NCBI GenBank assembly: GCA_028280785.1
Contig: JANQLF010000191.1
Span: 1 to 62,184, forward strand
Direction of reading: 5' to 3'
Length of the DNA stretch: 62,184 nucleotides
DNA from: Planctomycetota bacterium
GTDB taxonomy: Bacteria > Planctomycetota > UBA11346
A program made the translations under genes and the position numbers. Below the pieces are notes generated by a model. It made no database searches. It saw nothing but the letters and a program-made list of their open reading frames with translations, and had not been told where the DNA came from. Shown here one piece after another: positions 9,735 through 17,806 of the stretch; positions within the stretch are counted from its first letter, which is position 1, and each line of letters starts with the position of its first letter.

Positions 9735-10196
9735 ATGGAGTTATTCTACAGATTTTTTTGGATATCATTTGGCATTTTTATGTTAATTTATCCATTATTG
9801 ATCGCTGAAAATGTTCGTTTACGTCGCTTAATTGTTAAGAGTGAAAATGAAATCGAAAAAGGAGTCTTGAGAAAATTCGATATTATTAATTGTATTTCTA
9901 CAGGAATCCAACCATTGTCGATAGCATTGGTGTTTATATATGTGTCTTTCATGCATGTTACTGATCTAGAGGATAGATCGACGGGCGAAATGGGAATATT
10001 TATCGCATTATATATGAGTATCCTAGGGATTCCGGGCCTCATGCTCTTGTTGACTCACTTTTTTGGCTACACGCTCAAAGATGTAGCAGTTTTTTCAAAG
10101 GGTTGGCGACAAAAGTATACCGTGATTGCAATTGCTGCATATATTTTGACACTTGTTATACCTGTTATCTGGCTCTTAGTGGAGGTACTACGTTAA
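9735..10196 (+). CDS. Small membrane protein of unknown function (four transmembrane segments)
   Basis: Four hydrophobic segments are visible: FFWISFGIFMLIYPLLI, PLSIALVFIYVSFM, IALYMSILGIPGLMLLLTHF and YTVIAIAAYILTLVIPVIWLLV. A basic stretch (RLRRLIVK) follows segment one, so the N-terminus is probably outside. Its TAA is immediately followed by the ATG of the VOC protein gene (no intervening base), which implies translational coupling. No family recognised. Confidence 0.55.
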   Translation: MELFYRFFWISFGIFMLIYPLLIAENVRLRRLIVKSENEIEKGVLRKFDIINCISTGIQPLSIALVFIYVSFMHVTDLEDRSTGEMGIFIALYMSILGIPGLMLLLTHFFGYTLKDVAVFSKGWRQKYTVIAIAAYILTLVIPVIWLLVEVLR

Positions 10197-10601
10197 ATGC
10201 AAATCGAACACCTTGCCTTAAATATCAAAGACGCACGCGCATTTGTGCGTTGGTACAACGAAAATCTTGGTATGCCTATTCATGTCGAACTAGAGCCAGT
10301 TAAAGATGGGAGTGGTGATGCCGAGTACGTGGCTTTTCTCGGTGAGGCACCGGGACTGCTTGAAATATATCACAACCCAACGCAACCCATGCTCGACCTC
10401 GCTAATGAACATCCGCTTACCATTCATCTTGCCTTTGTCAGCACCGATCTCGTCGGCGATCGTGATCGATTAGTGGGAGCAGGTGCAACGCTCCTCGAAG
10501 GGGAACCCGATCCGGACACGGGTCATGGTCTTCTTATGTTGCGTTGTCCCTATGGTTTACCTATTCAACTTTGTAACAGACCGCACCCTTTAGCTAGTTA
10601 G
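10197..10601 (+). CDS. VOC-family (glyoxalase/bleomycin-resistance/dioxygenase fold) protein
   Basis: The 134-residue protein shows a paired beta-alpha-beta-beta-beta layout. The first module (MQIEHLALNIKDARAFVRWYNENLG) carries His5; the second (LTIHLAFVSTDL) carries a further His, and the C-terminal strand ends LRCPYGLPIQLCNR. These positions match the metal-binding pattern of VOC enzymes. The likely role is a lyase, isomerase or binding protein for a small metabolite. The start codon directly abuts the previous stop, indicating coupled translation. Confidence 0.85.
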   Translation: MQIEHLALNIKDARAFVRWYNENLGMPIHVELEPVKDGSGDAEYVAFLGEAPGLLEIYHNPTQPMLDLANEHPLTIHLAFVSTDLVGDRDRLVGAGATLLEGEPDPDTGHGLLMLRCPYGLPIQLCNRPHPLAS

Positions 10602-10695
10602 TATACATTTCACATAGTTAATATTTTTTCCATCAGTGATGATGGAAAGCCTCACAGCTTCTATTATGGTTCTGGTACCTAAGAGGAGTTTAGGG

Positions 10696-12972
10696 GTGCA
10701 ACGAATTTTATTTACTCTCGTTATTTCGATTATCGTGGTGCATTTACCTGCTGTTCAAATTGGTAGGCACTTTGTTAATAATACAGGAACCGATAAAGAA
10801 GAAAAAGGTGGTTTTGTAGCAGCCACAGCTCACGTCGATTCAACATGTTACATAGGAAAACATGTGCGTATTGGTGGAAATGCACGAATTGAAGACAGCG
10901 TGCGAATAGAGGGAGATGTCACGGTCGACGGGAATGTAATCATTAGCGGGAAAGTGCGAATCAGTGGTAAAGTTAGTATTTCAGGCAATGTAGAAATTTC
11001 TGATAGCGTGCGCATCAATGGTGAAAAAATAACTATTAGTGACAATGTGGTTATCATGGAGCGTGCGAGTATTAGAGGACGAGTTACGATTAAAGACGAT
11101 GCAAATGTAAGTGGTCGAGCACGTGTGATGGATGATGCAATTATTGCAGGCCAAGCAGTGCTTGAAGGCACAGTTGTTGTGAAAGGAAAATTGAAGATCA
11201 ATAAAGGGAAGTTTGTGAGTGGTTCCATGGACGAGAAATCTGACACGAGAGTTTCTGGGCCTGCCGAGTCTAAAGAGCCGAAAGTCGATAATACTGATCC
11301 GGAAACTCTGTATGCAAAGGCCTTGGATTTGTATGATGGGTTTGGAGTTGTCGAGAATAAAAAAGAAGCTTTTAAATTATTTCAGGAAGCGGCTAAGGGT
11401 GGGCATGTCAACGCCATGTTTATGGTAGGTGATTGTTACTTTTATGGTCATGGAATTAATGAACAGAAGAAAGTTGCCTTCGATTGGTACAAGCAGGCAG
11501 CGAACAAAGGACATGTTCAATCTATGCAGATTATTGCTGATGCTTATAGATTAGGTGATTTTCTAGAAAGAAATATGAAAGAAGCCATTAATTGGAATTT
11601 AAAGCTCGCAAAATTGGACAGTATTTCAGCTATCGACATGCTTAAAGAGCAATTATCTGCAGGGTCAAAACATCCTCAACTGTTGGAAGCGAAAGCGACG
11701 ATTCATAGTAAATGGCTAAGGGATAAAGACGCGGATTTTCTTTATCAGCTAGCGATCAAGAAAAAATATTCTATGCAATTGGTCTCTGATCTTAGTGGTG
11801 TCTTTGAATCTATGAACGACGCTTATAAAGCCGGACACGCTAAGGCTGCGGTGGAATTAGCATCTTATTATGCACGGGCCATTGGTGTACCTCGAGATGT
11901 CAATATGGGAATCAAGATACTTAATCAGGAAATCGAAAAGAATTCTGAGAATGCTCATGCATATATGGCTGACTATCTAATGAAATATGACATGTCTCAG
12001 AAGGATCAAATTGAGAAAGTGCTTGTAAAAGGTGTAGAGAACGGCGAGTTGTTGGCACACTATTATTTCGCAATGTATTTAGCGCAAGTTCACGAAATTA
12101 ACGAACTTCATTTCAATGAATATTGGGAATCTGATATTTTATCTGCGGAAAAAAGAACAATGTTAAGAAAAGAGGTCGAAGGGAAAATTGCAAAATATTA
12201 TTCAGATAAAAAAGAAGTGATTGCCTCAATCCAAGAGCACTGGTCAAAAGCAAGACATTTGCCAATAGCGAATGAACCAAAAATCTTTGGAGTAGCCGCT
12301 GTTGATAAAGCCAGGGCTTTAAAGGAGGCTAATGCAATACTTTATTCTGGTCATGAAGAAGCGCTCTTCTTAAAATGTGTGCTTCGTTTGGGTTATGGTA
12401 TCATAGAAGAAGACTTCCCGAACGTCTATGTTGTAGCAACGCTCCTTGATGGGAGGAATTTACATTATTTGAGATCTGTCAAATATGACTTAAACGATTA
12501 TAATGATATAGTGAAAAGATGCAGTATTCTTGCTGAATATTTAGAAACGGCAGCGGTTTCTATGATGGCTTATCATAATGAGGTTGGCGAAGAAAATATG
12601 AGGAAATATTTCAATAAAGATTCAAAAAAAGCACTCTATTATAATCTAAAGAACTTTTCATTGCTTCAAAAAAGGCTACATATTTGGTTGCCGGAAGATC
12701 CTTATACCAACAAGAAAATAGTGAAAGTTAGATTGAATTGGGATAAGTTGAGGCTTGATTCGATACGTCGCAATGGTCCTGTGTCAGAAAAATATTTTTT
12801 AGACATGGCCAAGTCTAAGCTCCCGGCAGCAATGTATTATTATGCGCTTATCAAGTATAAAGGTACGCCTTACAAAAGAGATAGAGAAGTTGCTAAAGAA
12901 TGGATGGAAAAAGCTGCACAAACTGATGCCTATAAATACCAAGCGAAAATCCATCTAGATCGTTGGGATTAA
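10696..12972 (+). CDS. Membrane-anchored left-handed beta-helix / Sel1-repeat fusion protein
   Basis: GTG 10696 is chosen because AGAGGAG lies seven bases upstream. An N-terminal hydrophobic segment (ILFTLVISIIVVHLPAV) acts as signal anchor or signal peptide. Residues about 45-180 consist of hexapeptide-like strands (KVRISG, KVSISG, NVEISD, DSVRIN and similar), the signature of a left-handed parallel beta-helix. From about 203 onward come Sel1-like/TPR helices (ALDLYDGFGVVENKKEAF; VGDCYFYGHGINEQKKVAF; ALIKYKGTPYKRDREVAKEW), degenerate in the middle. The first part resembles transferase or bactofilin-like scaffolds, the second a protein-interaction solenoid. Arg is mostly AGA/AGG in the second half, unlike neighbours. 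Function unknown, probably envelope scaffold. Confidence 0.7.
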   Translation: MQRILFTLVISIIVVHLPAVQIGRHFVNNTGTDKEEKGGFVAATAHVDSTCYIGKHVRIGGNARIEDSVRIEGDVTVDGNVIISGKVRISGKVSISGNVEISDSVRINGEKITISDNVVIMERASIRGRVTIKDDANVSGRARVMDDAIIAGQAVLEGTVVVKGKLKINKGKFVSGSMDEKSDTRVSGPAESKEPKVDNTDPETLYAKALDLYDGFGVVENKKEAFKLFQEAAKGGHVNAMFMVGDCYFYGHGINEQKKVAFDWYKQAANKGHVQSMQIIADAYRLGDFLERNMKEAINWNLKLAKLDSISAIDMLKEQLSAGSKHPQLLEAKATIHSKWLRDKDADFLYQLAIKKKYSMQLVSDLSGVFESMNDAYKAGHAKAAVELASYYARAIGVPRDVNMGIKILNQEIEKNSENAHAYMADYLMKYDMSQKDQIEKVLVKGVENGELLAHYYFAMYLAQVHEINELHFNEYWESDILSAEKRTMLRKEVEGKIAKYYSDKKEVIASIQEHWSKARHLPIANEPKIFGVAAVDKARALKEANAILYSGHEEALFLKCVLRLGYGIIEEDFPNVYVVATLLDGRNLHYLRSVKYDLNDYNDIVKRCSILAEYLETAAVSMMAYHNEVGEENMRKYFNKDSKKALYYNLKNFSLLQKRLHIWLPEDPYTNKKIVKVRLNWDKLRLDSIRRNGPVSEKYFLDMAKSKLPAAMYYYALIKYKGTPYKRDREVAKEWMEKAAQTDAYKYQAKIHLDRWD

Positions 12973-13128
12973 AACCATTTGAAGTAAACCTTATAGAAAG
13001 AAGTCGATGGTGTGTGGTACTGTTAGGGTTTGACTAATTTTCATTATAGGATGGACCCATCCACGTCACAAAGATGCCGTGAATGTGTTCGATTATAAAG
13101 GATTTATGAGCGAATTGGAGTAAAGTTA

Positions 13129-14700
13129 ATGACTACACGACGCGATTTATTGAAACTTATGGGTGCGGGTTTTTTGACCTTGCAGTCATCACCGCTGTGG
13201 GCAGGTGGTGAAGGCAATGACAAACAGAAGAAGCCAAACATCATTTTCATTTTAGCGGATGACATGGGTTGGTCCGATCTGGGCTGTTATGGTGGTGAAA
13301 TTGCAACGCCGAATTTGGACAGATTAGCCAAGGGCGGCATCCGCTTTACTCAGATGCATAATACGGGGAAATGCTTTCCATCGCGTGCTTGTTTGTTAAC
13401 CGGATTGTACGCCCAGCAATGTGGTATGGCGGGGGGACCAAGAGCATTTACTAACGCCGCGACCATTGGTGATGTACTGGGTGCAGCTGAATATAGAACG
13501 TTGGCAGCAGGGAAGCATCACGGCACGCAAAATCTCATGAAGGTCGGCTTCGATCGCTATTTCGGATTACGTGATGGTGCCTGTAATTATTTCAATCCAG
13601 GTGAGCAACGACCCGGCGAAGCAGTGCCTGGGGATAAGCATCCACCCGGTGGCAAGAAACGAGTGTGGTGCGTTGATGACAAAACATTTATACCCTATAC
13701 ACCGAAAGAAAAAGATTTTTATACAACCGATTATTTTACTAATTACGGTTTAAAATATTTGGATCAATATAAGGATGAAGAAAATCCTTTCTTTCTATAT
13801 CTGTCTTATACCGCTCCGCATGATCCACTGCAGGCATGGCCAAAAGATATAGCGAAATATGAAAATCATTATCTCGAGGGTTATGAAAAAATACGCGCAG
13901 CTCGTTCAAAGAAACAGAAAGAAATAGGTATTGTCGATGAATCAATGCCGCTTTCTAATCCTACCTATCAAGCATGGGACACGCTCAGTGAGGATGAGCG
14001 CAAAAAAGAAGTGCGTAGGATGGCCGTCTATGCGGCGATGATTGATTGCTTAGATCAAAATATTGGGCGTGTGCTTCAAAAACTCGAAGCGATAGGCGAG
14101 CTCAACAACACCTTAATAATGTTTGCCTCCGATAACGGTTGCTCTGCGGAGGTGCCCAAGCCAAAGAATTCACGTGGCGAAATTGGCAGCATGGAATGTT
14201 GGTCATCTTTGGGTCGACACTGGGCCAATGTCAGCAATACACCATTTCGCTACTATAAAAATGACAGCTATGAAGGTGGTATTTGCACACCATTTATTGC
14301 TCACTGGCCAGATGGTATCAAAAATCCGGGACGTATATCTGACTATCAAAGTCACTTTATTGATATTATGGCAACGATTGTTGATGTATCGGGTGCTACT
14401 TATCCAAAAACGATACGCGGTGAACAGGTTACGCCGTATGAAGGCGAAAGCCTAGCCCCTTTATTTAATGGTGAAAATAAAAAGCGCGAAAAACCGATCT
14501 TTTATCAGTGGAGAAAAGGTAAGGCGGTTATGCGCGGTAAATGGAAGGCTGTTTATAAAAGCAAATGGAGTCTGTACGACCTAGAGCATGATAAAACAGA
14601 AACCAAGGATGTGGCCTCAAGTAATAAGGATATTCTTGATGAGTTAACAGCGCTGCATGCCGAATGGCTGGAACGCTGTCGAAAGCTAAAAACGAAGTGA
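13129..14700 (+). CDS. Tat-exported arylsulfatase-family sulfatase
   Basis: Removes sulfate esters, most likely from sulfated polysaccharide. The N-terminus carries a twin-arginine signal (TTRRDLLKLMGAGFLTLQ) predicting export of a folded protein. Metal ligands Asp44-Asp45 (ILADDMGWSD) and the formylglycine motif C82-F-P-S-R86 are intact, followed by AAGKHHG and FASDNGC, all typical of type I sulfatases. Length 523 is normal. Activation requires a formylglycine-generating or anaerobic maturase, not encoded in this window. The ATG has GGAG nine bases upstream. The next gene begins 25 bases downstream. Confidence 0.95.
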   Translation: MTTRRDLLKLMGAGFLTLQSSPLWAGGEGNDKQKKPNIIFILADDMGWSDLGCYGGEIATPNLDRLAKGGIRFTQMHNTGKCFPSRACLLTGLYAQQCGMAGGPRAFTNAATIGDVLGAAEYRTLAAGKHHGTQNLMKVGFDRYFGLRDGACNYFNPGEQRPGEAVPGDKHPPGGKKRVWCVDDKTFIPYTPKEKDFYTTDYFTNYGLKYLDQYKDEENPFFLYLSYTAPHDPLQAWPKDIAKYENHYLEGYEKIRAARSKKQKEIGIVDESMPLSNPTYQAWDTLSEDERKKEVRRMAVYAAMIDCLDQNIGRVLQKLEAIGELNNTLIMFASDNGCSAEVPKPKNSRGEIGSMECWSSLGRHWANVSNTPFRYYKNDSYEGGICTPFIAHWPDGIKNPGRISDYQSHFIDIMATIVDVSGATYPKTIRGEQVTPYEGESLAPLFNGENKKREKPIFYQWRKGKAVMRGKWKAVYKSKWSLYDLEHDKTETKDVASSNKDILDELTALHAEWLERCRKLKTK

Positions 14701-14725
14701 ATTATTCAGATATAAGGAAGATTCA

Positions 14726-15247
14726 TTGAAAGAAGTCCGTCTAGGTGATCGACAGATCATTTGGTCTTTAACGATTATTGGTGCTTTATTCACACTTGGT
14801 GGATTGGCGCTATTAATTTTCGCAGCGATTCTACCGATCATCAATTCCGTAAGTATGTTAAGTTGGGACGAGGGGCAGGCGGAGATTGTTGAAGCTACTT
14901 ACGAGACCATGGAACTCAAATTGGAATCGATCGACATTGATACCAAAGTGTATACGCCTAAGTTGACCTATCGTTTTGAACATGCAGGTAAAGAATATAC
15001 GGGCACCGAAATCTACGATCGCGGTGTTAGCTTCGAAACACTGAGTGGTGTTGAGTATTATTTAGAATCCTATGCACCGGCATCGAAGCATGCCATCTAT
15101 TACAACGCAGATAATCCAAGTGATGTTTTGCTGACCGACAGCCGTTTTCATGGATCGGATTTTCTTATATTGATTGTCGCGTTAATTGTCGTGGGCTTAG
15201 GTGGATTTACCTTTGCCGCTGGATTCTTTCATCACCGTATGGAATAA
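14726..15247 (+). CDS. DUF3592-like membrane protein
   Basis: Two transmembrane segments (SLTIIGALFTLGGLALLIFAA and ILIVALIVVGLGGFTFAAG) flank an extracytoplasmic beta domain. In it, KLTYRFEHAGKEYTGTEIY and the later HAIYYNADNPSDVLL match the DUF3592 pattern. The function of that family is unknown. The start is TTG 14726, supported by AAGGAAG nine bases upstream. It converges with the next gene, leaving one base between stops. Confidence 0.7.
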   Translation: MKEVRLGDRQIIWSLTIIGALFTLGGLALLIFAAILPIINSVSMLSWDEGQAEIVEATYETMELKLESIDIDTKVYTPKLTYRFEHAGKEYTGTEIYDRGVSFETLSGVEYYLESYAPASKHAIYYNADNPSDVLLTDSRFHGSDFLILIVALIVVGLGGFTFAAGFFHHRME

Positions 15248-15248
15248 A

Positions 15249-15683
15249 TTATGGTATTGGTGCCTGGTTGAACCAAACGTGGTTTTTCCATTCAAGCGCG
15301 GTAGGTGCATCAAAAATATACACGCAACACAGTTCAAAGCCAAGATTCAATAACATCGTAGCGACGCCAGCAATAAGCAAATACATGGCTGAAGAACATG
15401 CACCGTGAAATAAAATGGTTAGATTCTCGCCAAGAGTCAGGGCTTTTCGTTTACCGCTCATATACAACTGTCTGGCATAATCAAAGCCATAACCATAGGG
15501 TAAAAATGCTAAATAACCGGGGACTATGATCGTTGAAACAAAATCTGCCTGGGTGACCCCACCATATCGGGAAAGAAATGGCAGCACCAATAAAAGGTAC
15601 AGCGGTGCGCAAGCCGCGCTTATCTGTTGTAGGCGACGCGACAGTGTTGACGGTTCATGGACGTAGCCTTCTGACTCGGTCAT
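15249..15683 (-). CDS. Small membrane protein of unknown function
   Basis: The 144-residue protein has about three hydrophobic segments (CAPLYLLLVLPFLSRYG; DFVSTIIVPGYLAFLPYGYGF; FHGACSSAMYLLIAGVATMLLNLGF) and a polar N-terminus. No family is recognised. It is convergent with the DUF3592-like gene and divergent from the rhodanese-like gene, so it is probably transcribed alone. Confidence 0.5.
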   Translation of the reverse strand: MTESEGYVHEPSTLSRRLQQISAACAPLYLLLVLPFLSRYGGVTQADFVSTIIVPGYLAFLPYGYGFDYARQLYMSGKRKALTLGENLTILFHGACSSAMYLLIAGVATMLLNLGFELCCVYIFDAPTALEWKNHVWFNQAPIP

Positions 15684-15877
15684 TACTGCAACTTAAGTTT
15701 CGGCTGATAACAGCAAGGTTGTTAGCCAAACAGTAAGATTCTGATAAGCAGTGATCTAATAATAACTTATCGCCCTAAAATAAAAACCTGTCCCAATCGC
15801 TTTCCTAGTGGCTACTTGTTAATGATCGGCGCGTGCTGGTCAGCGAGCATCAATTCAAGTATGTTACTGGAGTACAC

Positions 15878-16399
15878 ATGAAAATTCTATTTAAGACCGT
15901 TTTAATCATAATTTGTATGACCGCGACCGCGAATATACAAGCAGCATCAGGTTGTCCGTTGGGCGGAGGTGGTGGTGGCCATGGTTACGGCGGTGGATAT
16001 GGCGGAGGCGGTGGTAATGGCATTTGGAAGAAGGCACCGCGCAAAAAACGCAATACCCAAGCAAGTTTTCAATCAATCACGATTTCTAAATTAGTCTCCG
16101 AAATGAAAAAAGACAATGTCGTGTTAATTGATGCACGATCGGCAACACAATATAAACAAAAGCACATTGCCAGTGCAAGTACCTATAATAAAAGCGCTCT
16201 ACCTGGCAATAAGAATAAAACGATTGTTGTGTATGCCGGCAATAAACAATCCAAAGAACTTCAATCCACTGCTCAGAAAATTGCCAAGCTCAAATATAAG
16301 AACGTGCTAGTCTATAAAGGTGGCATCAATGAATGGGTTAGACGTGGCGGGCCAACCGTTGCAGGAACAGCAAAAGGCGAATTTGGCGCTAAGAAATAA
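15878..16399 (+). CDS. Secreted Gly-rich rhodanese-like protein lacking the catalytic cysteine
   Basis: ATG 15878 follows GGAG with a good spacing and opens directly into a signal peptide (LFKTVLIIICMTATANIQA). A glycine/tyrosine/histidine-rich linker covers about residues 28-49. A rhodanese domain covers about 65-160: VVLIDARSATQYKQKHIASA is the first conserved block and NVLVYKGGINEWVRRGGP the last. The active-site loop reads VVYAGNKQS, with Ala120 where sulfurtransferases have Cys, so it should not transfer sulfur. It is more likely a binding or structural domain in the periplasm. It stands alone. Confidence 0.8.
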   Translation: MKILFKTVLIIICMTATANIQAASGCPLGGGGGGHGYGGGYGGGGGNGIWKKAPRKKRNTQASFQSITISKLVSEMKKDNVVLIDARSATQYKQKHIASASTYNKSALPGNKNKTIVVYAGNKQSKELQSTAQKIAKLKYKNVLVYKGGINEWVRRGGPTVAGTAKGEFGAKK

Positions 16400-16421
16400 G
16401 AATAGATATTGAATGAATAGG

Positions 16422-16448
16422 CCCACAACTCTCTATCCAGGCTGTGGG
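16422..16448 (+). terminator. Weak hairpin downstream of the rhodanese-like gene
   Basis: CCCACA at 16422-16427 pairs with TGTGGG at 16443-16448 around a 15-base loop, 22 bases after the stop codon. There is no U-run behind it, so factor-independent termination is doubtful. Confidence 0.25.
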
Positions 16449-16582
16449 TCATATCCATTCGTTAGGTAGCCCTTCCAAAAGTGAAGGGTGAACTCGCTTG
16501 TTCTATCCTTCGTAATGGTAGTAACTTAATTTTAAATCTCTTTGTTGAACCGTGATAGAGAGTACATAAGCTAACTCTAGCT

Positions 16583-17662
16583 ATGTTAGAGAGCAGAATT
16601 CCTACTGAAAGTGATCTTATCCGCGTTTGCGAGGTCTTAATCGCAGGCACGGTGAGTAGAGAAGAAGTGTTCAAATGGACTCAGGAGGTTCTCGAAAAGT
16701 TTGGTGTAGATTACTGTGTTAAGGATTTCAGAACTGGGAACCGTGTATTAGAATTTGTGCTTGGCTCTTTTTTTTGCCTGATGGATCAAGGTGTTTCACC
16801 ATTCGAGCCTAAAGATTCATGGTTTTTGCGTGAGCAAGATTTTGTAGATTACTTAGCACAGATCAAATTAGATCCCATGGATAAGAAAGATGGGAACTTT
16901 ACTTTTTTGCACGGACACGAACTTCCTATAGGTTTATGCCTGGACTGGAGGGTGGAATTTCTGTTGGATGATGAGGCATTAATTGAAAGATTGGCAGGCT
17001 TTGCATGTAGGGGCATCTGTGATGTTCTTGGAAGACGATCTGAGTTCAGTTTTTTTGAATATAATGACAAATATTTTTATGTAGATATATGGTATGATCC
17101 TGAAAAAACATATGTGGATTTTTCATGTGAGAAAAGTGCTGATGTGATTTTAGGAGATGTGCTATTTGAGTTGGGAATATCATCTAATAAAGAAATGTGG
17201 ATGTGTAGTCAGGATAAAATGCAACGATTTATTCTAAGAAGGACCGATGATTATGGTCATTCACATGAATTCGCCGAGTACGATAATGCTGTTCAGGCTC
17301 AATTAGCACGCGATGAATATGAGGCTAAGGGGCATAAGCAATTATATGAAGTAATTGATAAAACTGATGATCTCAATCATGAACGACGCATGGAAGAATT
17401 ATTTGATGTAGGTAAATCCTTAGAGCGTATTGTAGCATATCGACGAGACCCTGAGAATAAAAATCCTAATGCCCCCTATTACGGAGCAGGTTTAAATGAT
17501 CCACAAAGCTTTGATGAAAAATGCTTGTGGGCGGATGTAGCCTATGTGGGACACAAGAATATTAGAGATTACATTGATGTTGTTCTGGACCCGGATTCAG
17601 AACACCGTGACTTATTTGAATCAGTCCAATTATTCGCGGAGCAGAATAGGCCAAGTTGCTAG
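16583..17662 (+). CDS. Hypothetical cytoplasmic protein, two-part
   Basis: The 359-residue product has no signal peptide or membrane segment. The first 35 residues (ESDLIRVCEVLIAGTVSREE) look like a small helical module. The central part (about 100-205) is beta-rich and acidic. The last 120 residues are helical and very polar (LARDEYEAKGHKQLYEVID). I recognise no family with confidence; some immunity-type proteins begin in a similar way, but this is only a resemblance. There is no clear ribosome-binding site. Arg is often AGA/AGG, as in the LbH-Sel1 gene. It is followed after 144 bases by the Hsp70 gene. Confidence 0.5.
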   Translation: MLESRIPTESDLIRVCEVLIAGTVSREEVFKWTQEVLEKFGVDYCVKDFRTGNRVLEFVLGSFFCLMDQGVSPFEPKDSWFLREQDFVDYLAQIKLDPMDKKDGNFTFLHGHELPIGLCLDWRVEFLLDDEALIERLAGFACRGICDVLGRRSEFSFFEYNDKYFYVDIWYDPEKTYVDFSCEKSADVILGDVLFELGISSNKEMWMCSQDKMQRFILRRTDDYGHSHEFAEYDNAVQAQLARDEYEAKGHKQLYEVIDKTDDLNHERRMEELFDVGKSLERIVAYRRDPENKNPNAPYYGAGLNDPQSFDEKCLWADVAYVGHKNIRDYIDVVLDPDSEHRDLFESVQLFAEQNRPSC

Positions 17663-17754
17663 TCCTAAAAGCTACATACCAGGGAAATTATAAATACCTC
17701 GCACCGAAGTGATCGAGAACAAGTAAGATTCTTAATGATTTACTAGGACTTAAA

Positions 17755-17784
17755 CTGTCAGATAGACTGTTGTTCTTGTATAAT
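17755..17784 (+). promoter_or_regulatory. Sigma-70-like promoter for the hscC/J-protein operon
   Basis: A consensus -10 TATAAT at 17779-17784 is preceded by CTGTCA at 17755-17760 (four of six matches to the -35 box) with 18 bases between. The start codon is 23 bases downstream, giving a short leader. Confidence 0.5.
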
Positions 17785-17806
17785 AGGCCTCTATGGTACA
17801 GGCGTT

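Noticed and set aside
15684-15877. Imperfect inverted repeat GGCTGATAACA...TTGTTAGCC
   Set aside because: The arms match only with a bulge and no terminator-like U-run is present.
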